A stretch of 64,000 nucleotides of DNA. It comes from Ostreococcus mediterraneus (lineage: Eukaryota > Chlorophyta > Mamiellophyceae > Mamiellales > Bathycoccaceae). A model generated the notes under the pieces. That model worked only from the letters and a program-made list of their open reading frames with translations. It was not told the origin of the DNA and searched no databases. Where the stretch lies: NCBI GenBank assembly GCA_012295225.1, contig WMKK01000019.1:186001-250000 (forward strand), written 5' to 3'. Shown here one piece after another: positions 50,150-58,616 of this stretch (position 1 is its first letter; the number at the start of each line of letters is the position of its first letter). A program made the position numbers and the translations under genes.

Positions 50150-50260
50150 GTAACACACACGCGCGCACGCGCGCGCGCACATCACCGATGCATCTTTTTA
50201 TCTATCATATTACACACGCGTCGCATCGTCATCAAATCAAATCAAATCAAAACCAAACTT

Positions 50261-50599
50261 TTACTCGCGCGTAAACGTCCCCACCGCTCGATACTTGCTC
50301 ATAAACTTCGCCTTCCACTCCGCCAACGTCGCGAGCTCGTCCGCGGACAACCCCTCGCACCCACGCGCGAGCTCTTCATGCGTCAGCTTGAGGTTCATCG
50401 TCGCCAACGCGCGCGAGGCGTCGACGCGCGCGAGCGATGCGTACGGTCCATTTTCGCCATAGAAATCAGCGCCATCGCTCACGTCGAACACCACGCCGTC
50501 GCACGCGAGCACGAGCGCGGACGATTGCGCGAGATCGCGCGCGGTGAATCGCGTCGTCGGTACCGCGGGCGCGTCGCGGACGGGCGTCGGCGATGACAT
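50261..50599 (-). CDS. Cytochrome b5-like haem/steroid-binding (MAPR) protein, soluble
   Basis: 112 residues from the ATG at 50599. It has the MAPR (progesterone-receptor membrane component/Dap1) core: FTARDLAQ, then GVVFDVSDGADFYGENGPYA and VDASRALATMNL, which correspond to the haem-contacting loop and helix. The C-terminal helix LATLAEWKAKFMSKYRAVG is typical. Unlike PGRMC1 and plant MSBP1 it has no N-terminal transmembrane helix, so it should be cytosolic. Upstream in-frame codons lack an ATG. It is divergent from MMADHC with only 62 bp between starts. Confidence 0.88.
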   Translation of the reverse strand: MSSPTPVRDAPAVPTTRFTARDLAQSSALVLACDGVVFDVSDGADFYGENGPYASLARVDASRALATMNLKLTHEELARGCEGLSADELATLAEWKAKFMSKYRAVGTFTRE

Positions 50600-50661
50600 G
50601 GAATCCAGATGAAGATTGTGTGCGTCACAGAGTGCCGCTCTGAGGCTCGCGGACGTCTTCA

Positions 50662-51457
50662 ATGGCGCTCATCGACGTCACGACGACGGTATGGGGCATG
50701 GAATACAGCGCGCACGGTAGGTTATGTGTGTGCGCGCGACGACGACGATGCCGTTGACGACGCCGATGACGCGCGCGAGGCGGCTCTTGCGATGCGAATG
50801 GTTTTGTGACAGTTGTGCCACTCGACGCGAGACTGACGCTTTTTGTCGTCGTTCGCGTCGTGCGCACAGCGTGCCCGAAGCGGCATAAGATGGAGGCCGA
50901 GTCGATGTTCCCCGGGGTGTCGTCGGATGGGTTGTTGGTGATTCCTACGTGTCAGGTGCGTCGTTGCGCTTTGCGGCGTCGCGCGCGCTCGAGAACGAGA
51001 CACCGACGCGCGCGCGTACAAACGACGACGATTGAGTGACTGACGACTGAATGCGGCGCGTATTGGGTACACGCAGCGCACGAAGATGGATTTAGTGCAA
51101 ACGGGCGAACCGGTGGATATTGAGAAGGACTTTTGTTTGGAGCGGTTTCTTGATTTCGCCGAGCGCGTGACAAACGTACTTCGCGCGGATGGCGTCTGGT
51201 GCGATTATATCGATCCATGCAGCGGGTTATCGATGGTGAATCGGGATTCGCAGCATATTTATGGTGAGGTTGACGCGTTGGTGACGCTGTTGAACTATCA
51301 AACGACGAATAGCGGGTGCTGTAAGGTGGTGTTGCACCCGACGTGGGGAAGCGCCGTGTACCCGGCGTCGATGTTCGCAAAGTGTTCGGCGGAGACTCTT
51401 AAAGCGGCGATCGCGAAGGCTGAAGCGGAAATTCGTGCGAAGGATCCAGAGGCGTGA
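50662..51457 (+). CDS. MMADHC: MMADHC (cblD)-like cobalamin trafficking protein, three exons
   Basis: Spliced gene rebuilt from signals: exon 1 50662-50716, intron 50717-50869, exon 2 50870-50955, intron 50956-51076, exon 3 51077-51457; 173 residues. Phases agree (1 then 0) and the joins restore the conserved run CPKRHKM...LFPG-like...VIPTCQRTKMDLVQTGE. Exon 3 contains FCLERFLDFAERV, the diagnostic DYIDPCSGLSM, YGEVDALVTLLNY and CKVVLHPTWGSAVYPAS. MMADHC partners with MMACHC to route cobalamin to methionine synthase and methylmalonyl-CoA mutase. The protein is short compared with the animal one (about 296 residues): it has the C-terminal domain and no mitochondrial leader. Confidence 0.88.
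50717..50869 (+). other. Intron 1 of MMADHC-like gene
   Basis: 153 nt, donor GTAGGT, branch CTGAC at 50833-50837, acceptor CACAG; phase 1. Confidence 0.82.
50956..51076 (+). other. Intron 2 of MMADHC-like gene
   Basis: 121 nt, donor GTGCGT, branch CTGAC at 51040-51044, acceptor CGCAG; phase 0. Confidence 0.85.
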
Positions 51458-51506
51458 GTAGTGAGTTTTTGTTTTTGCAATCAACATTATGATATACATA
51501 CATGTG

Positions 51507-51890
51507 CTATTTTAACAGGTGGGCGCTGATACAGGTATCCGTCGGCGGCGACGTTCTTTTGTACAGCATGTACGCTTCGCCGACGACGGTTGTCTTCAAG
51601 TCGACGCTTTCGTGCTCGAGCGCGAGCATCGCCTTCACGACCGCGCACTCTGGACCACGCGTGAGTGATGCAGATTTTGCGCCTACATTCAGCGCGCCGC
51701 GCCCAGAGGCGTGGAGCTCGGGATGGGAGTCGCCAGACTCGCACTGCGTCGACGAGTAAATGCGCAACCCGCGCTCGGCGTGTGCGGTGAGAAACTCGAG
51801 CCATGCGGCGGGGAAATTACCCACGCCAAAGGCTTGCAAAATAATCCCGCGCACGCCTACCAACGTGAGGATCGTTGGACAAGTTGTTGA
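51507..51890 (-). pseudogene. C-terminal fragment of an asparaginase-like gene
   Basis: About 120 residues resembling the C-terminal domain of L-asparaginase: GVRGIILQAFGVGNFPAAWL, then HAERGLRIYSSTQCESGD, and a TRGPECAVVKAMLALE block that replaces the usual DMTxEAAxxKL. The catalytic N-terminal domain with its Thr nucleophiles is not in the neighbouring sequence: to the right the frame runs antisense through the DUF2358-like gene and loses all resemblance. No in-frame ATG precedes the conserved part. It is most likely a remnant. A spliced gene with a far upstream exon is possible but would have to span another gene. Confidence 0.6.
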
Positions 51891-52482
51891 AGACGCACCA
51901 TCGTCGATCTCGCGGCGATTCATCGCGCTCGCGGCGCTGACGTCGACGACGCGCGCGGCATTCGCGGCGCCGATACCGTATGGGTTATACGCGCCACCAC
52001 CACCGTCGTCGTCTGCGTCTGCGGGGGCGACAAAGACGACAAAGACGAAGACGACGGCGCAGCGATACGTCGATACGCTCACCGACGACCTCGCAAATAA
52101 GCGCTATTTCTTCACCGGGGATTTGACGACGGAGATATTCGCCGATGAGTGTCGGTTTATTGATCCCACGACGAACGTTAAGGGGGTAGAGCGGTATTTA
52201 CGCGCGGTGCGGGTGTTATTCGACGATTCGCGGTCGAGCGTGCGTTTGCTCGCGCCGTTGCGGCTCACGAGTCCGACGACGATTGAGGGCGATTACGTCG
52301 CGGAAGGGTATTTAAAGTTACCTTGGAACCCCAAGGTGCCGGCGTATGAGGGGCACATCGTGTGGACGATTGCGCCGGATGATGGTTCGCCGAGCGCGGG
52401 GCTCATCGTCGAGCAGCGGCAAACGTGGAGCGTGTCGGGTAATAAAGCTTTGCTCGAGACGTTTACGCCGAGCGTGCGATGA
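51760..52482 (+). CDS. DUF2358-like NTF2-fold protein, probably thylakoid lumen
   Basis: 240 residues. Around residue 50-70 a twin-arginine-like lumenal signal reads SRRFIALAALTSTTRAAFAA, giving a mature protein from about residue 70. The mature domain, YVDTLTDDLANKRYFFTGDL then DECRFIDPTTNVKGVERYLR, has the NTF2-like DUF2358 pattern of plant plastid proteins. The function of the family is not settled. The only ATG of the frame (51760) places the first about 45 residues antisense to an asparaginase-like C-terminal domain, which is unusual; the 5' end may be newly evolved or the true start may differ. Confidence 0.78.
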   Translation: MRNPRSACAVRNSSHAAGKLPTPKACKIIPRTPTNVRIVGQVVEDAPSSISRRFIALAALTSTTRAAFAAPIPYGLYAPPPPSSSASAGATKTTKTKTTAQRYVDTLTDDLANKRYFFTGDLTTEIFADECRFIDPTTNVKGVERYLRAVRVLFDDSRSSVRLLAPLRLTSPTTIEGDYVAEGYLKLPWNPKVPAYEGHIVWTIAPDDGSPSAGLIVEQRQTWSVSGNKALLETFTPSVR

Positions 52483-52609
52483 AGTATTCGTGTTCAATCA
52501 TTTCTGTACAAGGAAGAGATAGCGAGATGTCGTGTGTGTGATTGTGTGAATGTGTGTGTATTATAATACTGTGTCTTTCTGTGTGCAACAACGCGCGTCG
52601 TCGACGCCT

Positions 52610-53680
52610 CTACACCAACAACGACGTGGTGTGCAATTTTTCCGCCAATGTCAATTGCATCTTGGTCAAATTGGTCAAATATTGCACCATTTGTACATCC
52701 TCAATACTATCACCGAAAACTTTGTCGAACTGCGCCTTGGTGAGCTCGGGAACGCTGGATAACGCCGAGGACAACGCGCGACCGACGGCGGCGTCGCCTC
52801 GCGAAGCCCCGCTCGCCACCGCGTCCACATACTCTTGCGCCTGAGCCAACAACCCAGCAAGCTTACCAATCGTCGCGCGCAACCCATCTACGTCGTCGTC
52901 ACCCTTCACACTTGCCGTTTGCGTCAACGCTTCAATACCAATCTTAGTCGCGCTCGTCAAGTCCACCTCGCACGACGCCTCGCAAAACCTCACCCCGGCG
53001 CTTTGGCTCTCTCCGCTCTCGCGATCCGTCACCGCCAGCACCGTCTCCCCAACCTCGGCGCGCAGCAAATCCCCAGCCCTTGCGCTCGTGAACTCTGTGT
53101 CTAACATCACGTGCACCGGGGCGCCACCCGCGGTTTCTTTCGCAAAAAACTCGTGCGCGAGCGCCCTAGCCGCCGGCTCGAGCGTCCCGCAACTAAACCA
53201 TCCAACCACACGTTCGCTCTCATTCACGCGCGCGTGCAACCCAAGCATGGTGCGATGAAACTCAATATCTACGAACATTTCACCGTCTCGTTCGTGGCAC
53301 GGGATGGCATAGGCGGATTTAATATCGCACCGAGCGCCGTCGGCGGAGCGCGTCCCGAGCGCGGCGCCGATCACGCGCGATACGCCTTCACCTCGGCGCA
53401 CATAGCTGTGTACGCGAACCGCGTGACATTCGTCGCGCACGCGAGGTGCGAGACGACGGCACGTGTGATGCGTCAGTCGTTGAAATCGTCGTTGAAGCGC
53501 GCGTGAAACCAAAAGCTCACGGGCGCGAGCACAAGAGCACACACACACAACGAGTGATCCTTTGCGAGGCTATGACGGGCGGCGATCGCGGGTGACGCAC
53601 CTGTCACACATCGTGAGCACGACGGAGGGTTCGATGCGAACGACGCTCGTCGTTCCGGGGCTGGCGAGGGGCGGTCCCAT
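52610..53680 (-). CDS. EIF3F: Eukaryotic translation initiation factor 3 subunit F, two exons
   Basis: Spliced gene: exon 1 53601-53680, intron 53406-53600 (195 nt), exon 2 52610-53405; 291 residues. Exon 1 encodes MGPPLASPGTTSVVRIEPSV then VLTMCD; the AG|C junction creates the Ser of DSYVRRGEGVSRVIGAALG, restoring the start of the MPN domain (compare 'VHP...ILD.Y.RR...RVIGTLLG' in eIF3f). Exon 2 continues with MFVDIEFHRTMLGLHARVNE and VVGWFSCGT. The JAMM zinc ligands are absent, as expected for eIF3f. The C-terminal helical part ends LTLAEKLHTTSLLV. Intron: donor GTGCGT, branch CTGAC (53472-53476 on minus), first AG downstream used. Exon 2 alone has no start ATG. Confidence 0.92.
53406..53600 (-). 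other. Intron of eIF3f gene
   Basis: 195 nt, donor GTGCGT, branch CTGAC complement at 53472-53476, acceptor CACAG; the branch-to-acceptor distance of about 65 nt is longer than in the other introns here, but no AG intervenes. Confidence 0.85.
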
Positions 53681-53981
53681 GGTGACGAGCGAGGCGAGGT
53701 GTGAGGTTGGCTTAGGGTTTTGAAAAAGTTTTTCACGCGCGCGTTCGTTCATTCGTTCGCGTGTGATGTCGAACGCCGTGGTGACGAGAGTGATGGGTGT
53801 TCATATATAGTTACACGATACGTATGTATGTTTCTTCATGCGCGGTGTGGTGCTATCGCGCGAATACGTCAAAGGGCGAGGTTGAGACATCGAGCGCGAG
53901 CGCGCGAGACGCCGAGCCGAGCCGAGCCGAGTCGGCGTTCGCGAACGCTCGGTTCGCGTTCGATGTTCAGTACATGTATCT
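53681..53981. other. Intergenic region, 301 bp
   Basis: Separates the eIF3f start from the RWP-RK stop codon. It holds a CCGAG tandem repeat near 53910-53932 and a TA-rich patch near 53800-53830 that may be the eIF3f promoter. No gene seen. Confidence 0.5.
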
Positions 53982-56021
53982 TCATCGTTTCGATGTCGGT
54001 GCGTTGAGCGTTTCGAGTTCTTCCACGAGTTTGCTCGTTTCGGCGCGGATGTCGAGATCGACGCCACCGGTGTCGCTTCTTCTGCTGACTAACATCTCGC
54101 GAAGCTCCGCCATGCGTTCTTCGATGTGACGCTTGTAATAGCTGTGGTCGACGGGGTTCAATCGACTTCGCGCGGTGCGCGCGCCTTTGACGACAGGGAC
54201 GGCAAACGCGGGATGGTCTTCGGAGGTGTCGTCGACATCCTTTGCGGACGTCGTCGCCGTCGCCGTGGTCGCCGCTGCGGCGTCCACGGCGGCGGATGAC
54301 GCCGCGGTGTCCTTGGTCGTCGTCGTCGGCGCCGCGTCCCTGGCGGAGGATTCCTTGCTATCTTTCGTCGACGCTCCGGCACCACCGACGCTCGCCGCCT
54401 TGGGTGCGATCAAAGGATTCTTCCGCGGTCGCCCTACGCCGCGCGTTGACGGCGCTTTGAGCCCGAGTGCAGCTGCGGCGAGCGACGCGAGCGGGTCGTC
54501 GTCTTCGCTGGCGTTTTTCTTCTTGCGCCCGCGCTTGGCCCCGGCGTACGGCTTGGCGCGCTTGGTGTCGGCGTCAGCTTTACTAGGTCGCCCGACTGGA
54601 GCTTTACGTTTGTTCACTGGCGATAAGAACGCCTCCACGGTGTCTTCGGCGTCGGATTTGCGCGCCGCGGGACGCGCGGGCGACCACGCGCCCTTCACCG
54701 CCGTGAGCACTTTTTCCTCAACTTCAAACTCCTCGGTGTTGGCGTAATACGTACCTCGATTCACCATGGCGTTTGACGTCTTGGACGCAGACGCTCCAGC
54801 GCTACCGCGTGCGGGTTTTTTATCCGACGCAACGGATTCTTTGGTCTTGTTTCCAAGCGGCGACTTGGTGGCGAGAATCGTCGCGTCGACGGCGCCGACG
54901 GCGCCGACGATGTTGCTCGGCAACGCGTTGGTGTTGATTTCTTGCTTCATTTCAACCCCATGCTCGTCGCGCTTGACGCCACTGCTGACGCCACTCGCAC
55001 CACCACGACTACCACTTTGTTCATCGTCATCATCCATGATTTCCTCATCTCCGTACTCTCCGCCGCCGCTCAATACGCCGGCGAGCGACAACAACCCGTA
55101 CGCGTCTTGATTTGTCGGCGACTTCTTCTTCCTCCCTCTCGCTTCGAGCTCGCGAATCGCCATCGACGACGCCGCGGCGCGTATCTTCGAAGCCTCTGAA
55201 CGATTCCGTCTCGCCTTGTGATTCGCCTTGGAATACGCCTGCTGTAACCGCTTCGTCGTGTCGTCCAAATCCAAAACTTGACACTCCTCCATGCGACGCT
55301 TTTGTTCCTCCAACTCTTCGACGGATTTCACGAGCAACTTATTTTGATCCCCGGGCGAGATTCCAGCCTGAACGTTTGTGATTAAACGATCGAGGGATTT
55401 CATCTTACGAAACGGCCAGCGCTTAATGCCAAATTTACGACACTGACGCTTGAGCACCGTCAACCCGATGCCGAGCTTGCGACACGCGGCTTCGCTCGGT
55501 AGGTGAAAGCACGACGCGAGTTCTTCTTGCGTAATTTCCGAAGCGCTTCGAAACTGACGCACGCGACGGTTCTCACGCGACTGATTCGCCGGGCGCGGTT
55601 TTACCGTCCCACCCGGGGTGGTTTCGGGCAAACCCGACGCCGACGTGGGCAAGCTCGTCGGCGCCTTGACGACGGAGCCCGGAGGCGTGACGAGCGCTAA
55701 AAACGCCTTGGCGTCGTCGTCGTCCTCCGCGGCGACGACGGCAAAGTCTTCACCATCACCACCGCCACCGCCGCCGCCGCCGTCACCACCCGTCACGCCC
55801 GTGCCATCATCACCCCGTCTGGCACCACCGCCCACCGACCCATCGCGCCGCATGTCCGCCAAACGCGCCGCCTCCGCCGCTCGATTCGCCCGCACCGCCA
55901 CGACGAGCTCCGAATACTCCTCCGCGATTGGCCTATCGCTTTCGCCACCGTCATCCTCCGCCTCCGCGAGCGCCAACACGCGAGCGTGGTGTTTATTACT
56001 CTCGTTTGTCGTCGTCGCCAT
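53982..56021 (-). CDS. RWP-RK domain transcription factor with AT-hooks
   Basis: 679 residues. The RWP-RK DNA-binding domain lies at about 165-220: CFHLPSEAACRKLGIGLTVL then KRQCRKFGIKRWPFRKMKSL, with RWPFRK as the signature. A leucine-zipper-like coiled coil follows (VEELEEQKRRMEECQVLDLD). Further on are two AT-hook-like GRP cores (PVGRPSKAD and GVGRPRKNP) in a Lys-rich disordered region, and a C-terminal helix EERMAELREMLVSRRSDTG. There is no GAF/PB1 part, so it belongs to the short RKD-like class rather than NIN-like proteins; algal members control nitrogen response or gamete identity. The N-terminus is Gly/Asp-rich. Confidence 0.92.
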   Translation of the reverse strand: MATTTNESNKHHARVLALAEAEDDGGESDRPIAEEYSELVVAVRANRAAEAARLADMRRDGSVGGGARRGDDGTGVTGGDGGGGGGGGDGEDFAVVAAEDDDDAKAFLALVTPPGSVVKAPTSLPTSASGLPETTPGGTVKPRPANQSRENRRVRQFRSASEITQEELASCFHLPSEAACRKLGIGLTVLKRQCRKFGIKRWPFRKMKSLDRLITNVQAGISPGDQNKLLVKSVEELEEQKRRMEECQVLDLDDTTKRLQQAYSKANHKARRNRSEASKIRAAASSMAIRELEARGRKKKSPTNQDAYGLLSLAGVLSGGGEYGDEEIMDDDDEQSGSRGGASGVSSGVKRDEHGVEMKQEINTNALPSNIVGAVGAVDATILATKSPLGNKTKESVASDKKPARGSAGASASKTSNAMVNRGTYYANTEEFEVEEKVLTAVKGAWSPARPAARKSDAEDTVEAFLSPVNKRKAPVGRPSKADADTKRAKPYAGAKRGRKKKNASEDDDPLASLAAAALGLKAPSTRGVGRPRKNPLIAPKAASVGGAGASTKDSKESSARDAAPTTTTKDTAASSAAVDAAAATTATATTSAKDVDDTSEDHPAFAVPVVKGARTARSRLNPVDHSYYKRHIEERMAELREMLVSRRSDTGGVDLDIRAETSKLVEELETLNAPTSKR

Positions 56022-56651
56022 CGCGTCTCGATCGACGACTGTAGGAAATTCGCTCTATCTCGACGCGCGCCGTCGCGTCGAGGGACAAATCTCTGGACTC
56101 TGAACCGACGCTCGATCGCGCCCCTTTACGCGCCCTTTCCACGCCTCTCCTCGAACCAATCGCGCACCGGGTGGTCGCAAACGATGAACGAAACGCTCAC
56201 GCACGCCGTGCGCGCGTCAAACCCGCGTTATCGACGTCGCGCAACGCACACGCGCGCGGAATTCGCGATCGGAATTGCGCGATCGCGACGCTGATCGTCA
56301 CACCCGCGATTGGGGGATGAATTCGCGCGGGTATGCGCGCGATGCGGGCGATGATGCGCGCCGCGGGGTGCCGGCGGGTGGAGGGTGATTTTATCTCGCG
56401 CTCGAGGGCGTGATGTGCGCGTGCAACGCGTCGCGCGCGGCGCGGTGTGGCGACGCACTCGCGGGGGATTCACTCGAATCGCTAGGGTCTGTTCATATTT
56501 GGTGGGGGGGGTCATCGACCAATTATGACTCAAGACGCAGACGTACGTGTTCTGAACCACACGCTCGTGACGTTCTTTGGCGCCAAAGATCGCCGCGCGC
56601 GCGCCGGGCGATGCGCTGCGCGAGACACACACGCGCATTCGCGCGCGCGTG
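56022..56651. promoter_or_regulatory. Shared 5' region of RWP-RK and J-domain genes, 630 bp
   Basis: The longest non-coding stretch in the window, between two divergent ATGs. It contains a G7 run with TGTTCATATTTGG near 56487-56515 and many GCGCGC tracts. Open frames on either strand are composition-driven. It may hold regulatory sites for the transcription-factor gene. Confidence 0.5.
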
Positions 56652-57515
56652 ATGGGATTCGTGCGTCAGAGCGCGCGACTGGCGCGCACGGTGCGCGCAT
56701 GCGTCGTAAATGTGCGCGCATTTCGGTTGAGTCGCAGCGGTGTGGACGCGGCGCCCGCTGTGCGCTGCTTTTCGTCGTCGTGGTGGCGCGAGGACGCGGA
56801 GCGACGGCGGGGGATACGCGCGGCGCGAGCCAAAGCGAAACGCGGCGTGCGTGACGCGGTGCGTCGGGCGATGAGCGAGGAGGAAGGCGATGGAGATGTG
56901 AAGACGAAGAGGCGAGGCGGGACGTTTGGGCACGAGTTTCTGGACGGGTTCGATAGGGTGGAATCGTCGACGCGGCGGCGTGGACGATACGGAGGAGGCG
57001 GTGAAGATCAAGGTCGTGCGTCGTCGTCGTCGTCGTCGTCGTGGCGAGAACCACGAGGGCGGGTGAAAGATGTTTTTGATGACGACGCGGACGACGAAGA
57101 CGTCGCGTCGATGTTTTGGTCGCGCGCCGGTCCTCGCGGGTTCGGTGGCGGTATGGATGACCCAGCCGCGCGCGCGGCGTTTAGAAAGATGTTTTTCGAT
57201 GATTTCGAGCGCTTGAATAACGGTCGCGCGAGGTCGTCGTCTTCGTCGTCTTCGTCGTCGTCTTTCTCGTTTTCATCGCCGCGTCGAGCGGCGTCGGACG
57301 CCGGCTTTTTTGCTTCGTCTCGATGTCCACATTGCGTCGCGCTCGGCATCAGTGATCGCGACTTTATCACCTGGGACGAACTTAAATTGGCGCTGCGCAC
57401 GCAGGCGATGAAGTGGCACCCAGATCGACACGATGACGCATCAAAGACGATGGCTGAGGCAAAATTTAAAGGCGTATACGACGCCTACGAAGCGCTCGCG
57501 CGAGACAAGGTATAG
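56652..57515 (+). CDS. Mitochondrial J-domain (DnaJ-like) protein
   Basis: 287 residues from the ATG at 56652. The leader MGFVRQSARLARTVRACVVN ending RCFSSSWW is a classic mitochondrial presequence. A long charged, Ser-rich middle region follows. The J domain is at the extreme C-terminus (about 225-287): ALGISDRDFITWDELKLALR, then AMKWHPDRH with intact HPD, then KFKGVYDAYEALARDKV. There is no Gly/Phe-rich or zinc-finger region, so it is a type III J-protein, presumably an Hsp70 co-chaperone. A CPHC pair just before the J domain is notable. Confidence 0.85.
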   Translation: MGFVRQSARLARTVRACVVNVRAFRLSRSGVDAAPAVRCFSSSWWREDAERRRGIRAARAKAKRGVRDAVRRAMSEEEGDGDVKTKRRGGTFGHEFLDGFDRVESSTRRRGRYGGGGEDQGRASSSSSSSWREPRGRVKDVFDDDADDEDVASMFWSRAGPRGFGGGMDDPAARAAFRKMFFDDFERLNNGRARSSSSSSSSSSFSFSSPRRAASDAGFFASSRCPHCVALGISDRDFITWDELKLALRTQAMKWHPDRHDDASKTMAEAKFKGVYDAYEALARDKV

Positions 57516-57573
57516 TTCTTCTAGATAGACGTAGCGATAGAAATATTACAATGATGACAGTAGTAAACACACA

Positions 57574-58179
57574 TCACATCATCGTGCAACACTGATTTTG
57601 TTTCTTCGCTTGCTTGTAAAACATTTGCGACGCGAGACTCAAATCCGTCGACTTGTCCACCAAATTATCAAGCTTTTCCCCACGCGCCAACACGCTATCG
57701 ATCGTCTTGTGCAAAACAACCTTTGTATCGTCTAATTCGCGCTGAATCTTCAAAATCTTATCCGCCGCGCTCGGGTCTTGGTACTTGATTAACATGCCTT
57801 CGAGCATTTCGTCCCCTCTCGAGTCATCCGCCGACAACGCGCGCCACGCGTCGCCCACCACCACGCGCGTCTCGTACTCCTCCAACATCGCAGATAACAC
57901 ACAGAATGCACTACGACTCGGGTACTCGGCGTCAACGACGGCGACGGCGATTAACCCACCCTTATTCGTCACGTGAACCATGTACGCGTCTTGCGCCACG
58001 GATTGCCGAGCGCCGACGGCGGTACGTTTCGCCACCGTGCGCGAGATAAACACCAGCATCTCGCGCACGCTCGGGCGCTGAAAGAATCCAAACTCGGCGA
58101 CATCTTCTGCTTTGCCTAGAACGTGCGGTTCGCGGTCGTCGCCGTTGGATTTCCACAGAGATAACGCGGTGACTTTCAT
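57574..58179 (-). CDS. YKT6: Ykt6-like R-SNARE (longin)
   Basis: Lipid-anchored R-SNARE of ER-Golgi and vacuolar fusion. From the ATG at 58179 (201 residues): longin domain starting MKVTALSLWKSNGDDREPHV, with AMLEEYETRV at its end; SNARE motif DKILKIQRELDDTKVVLHKT followed by IDSVLARGEKLDNLVDKS, with Arg at the zero layer; and a C-terminal CCTMM in which CTMM is a prenylation box and the preceding Cys a palmitoylation site. Upstream the frame is open but the extra residues are unrelated to the family. Confidence 0.95.
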   Translation of the reverse strand: MKVTALSLWKSNGDDREPHVLGKAEDVAEFGFFQRPSVREMLVFISRTVAKRTAVGARQSVAQDAYMVHVTNKGGLIAVAVVDAEYPSRSAFCVLSAMLEEYETRVVVGDAWRALSADDSRGDEMLEGMLIKYQDPSAADKILKIQRELDDTKVVLHKTIDSVLARGEKLDNLVDKSTDLSLASQMFYKQAKKQNQCCTMM

Positions 58180-58616
58180 GTGTGATTCTTGTAGATGACG
58201 ATGGCGACGACGACGATGCTCGGGTGCGGTTCGTGCGGTGCTCGCGCGTGAATGCAGCGCAGCACCGTTCCCGCGTGCGCGTGCGTGCGTGTGCGAGACG
58301 ACGACCGCGGAGGCGTGCGCGACAGTGACGTGGATGCGCATCATCACGATGACTGATGTTTTTGTGGAGACGCGCGCCGACGACACAAAGGACAATCGCG
58401 TCGCCAACGCACGGTGGAGCTAGATATTATCCAATGCGATTACAATTACAAAACAAACCGACGAGTGCGAGTACTCGCTCGCGCCTTTTGCGCGATGACG
58501 AACGCGCGCGTCGAAAACAAGACATTCGTCTTAAAACATCCATCCATCCAGCCGCCGATGTTCCGGCTCCGACAAAGACGGGCGACTACGATGAAATACT
58601 ACCACGCCGCGCGAGC
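58180..58616. other. Intergenic region, 437 bp
   Basis: Between the Ykt6 start and the stop of the HAD phosphatase, both on the minus strand. The part next to 58179 should carry the Ykt6 promoter. Plus-strand open frames here continue antisense into the phosphatase and show no family resemblance. Confidence 0.5.

Noticed and set aside
51890-52082. Extension of the asparaginase fragment to an ATG-like start near 52082
   Set aside because: This part is antisense to the lumenal signal of the DUF2358-like protein and has no asparaginase resemblance.
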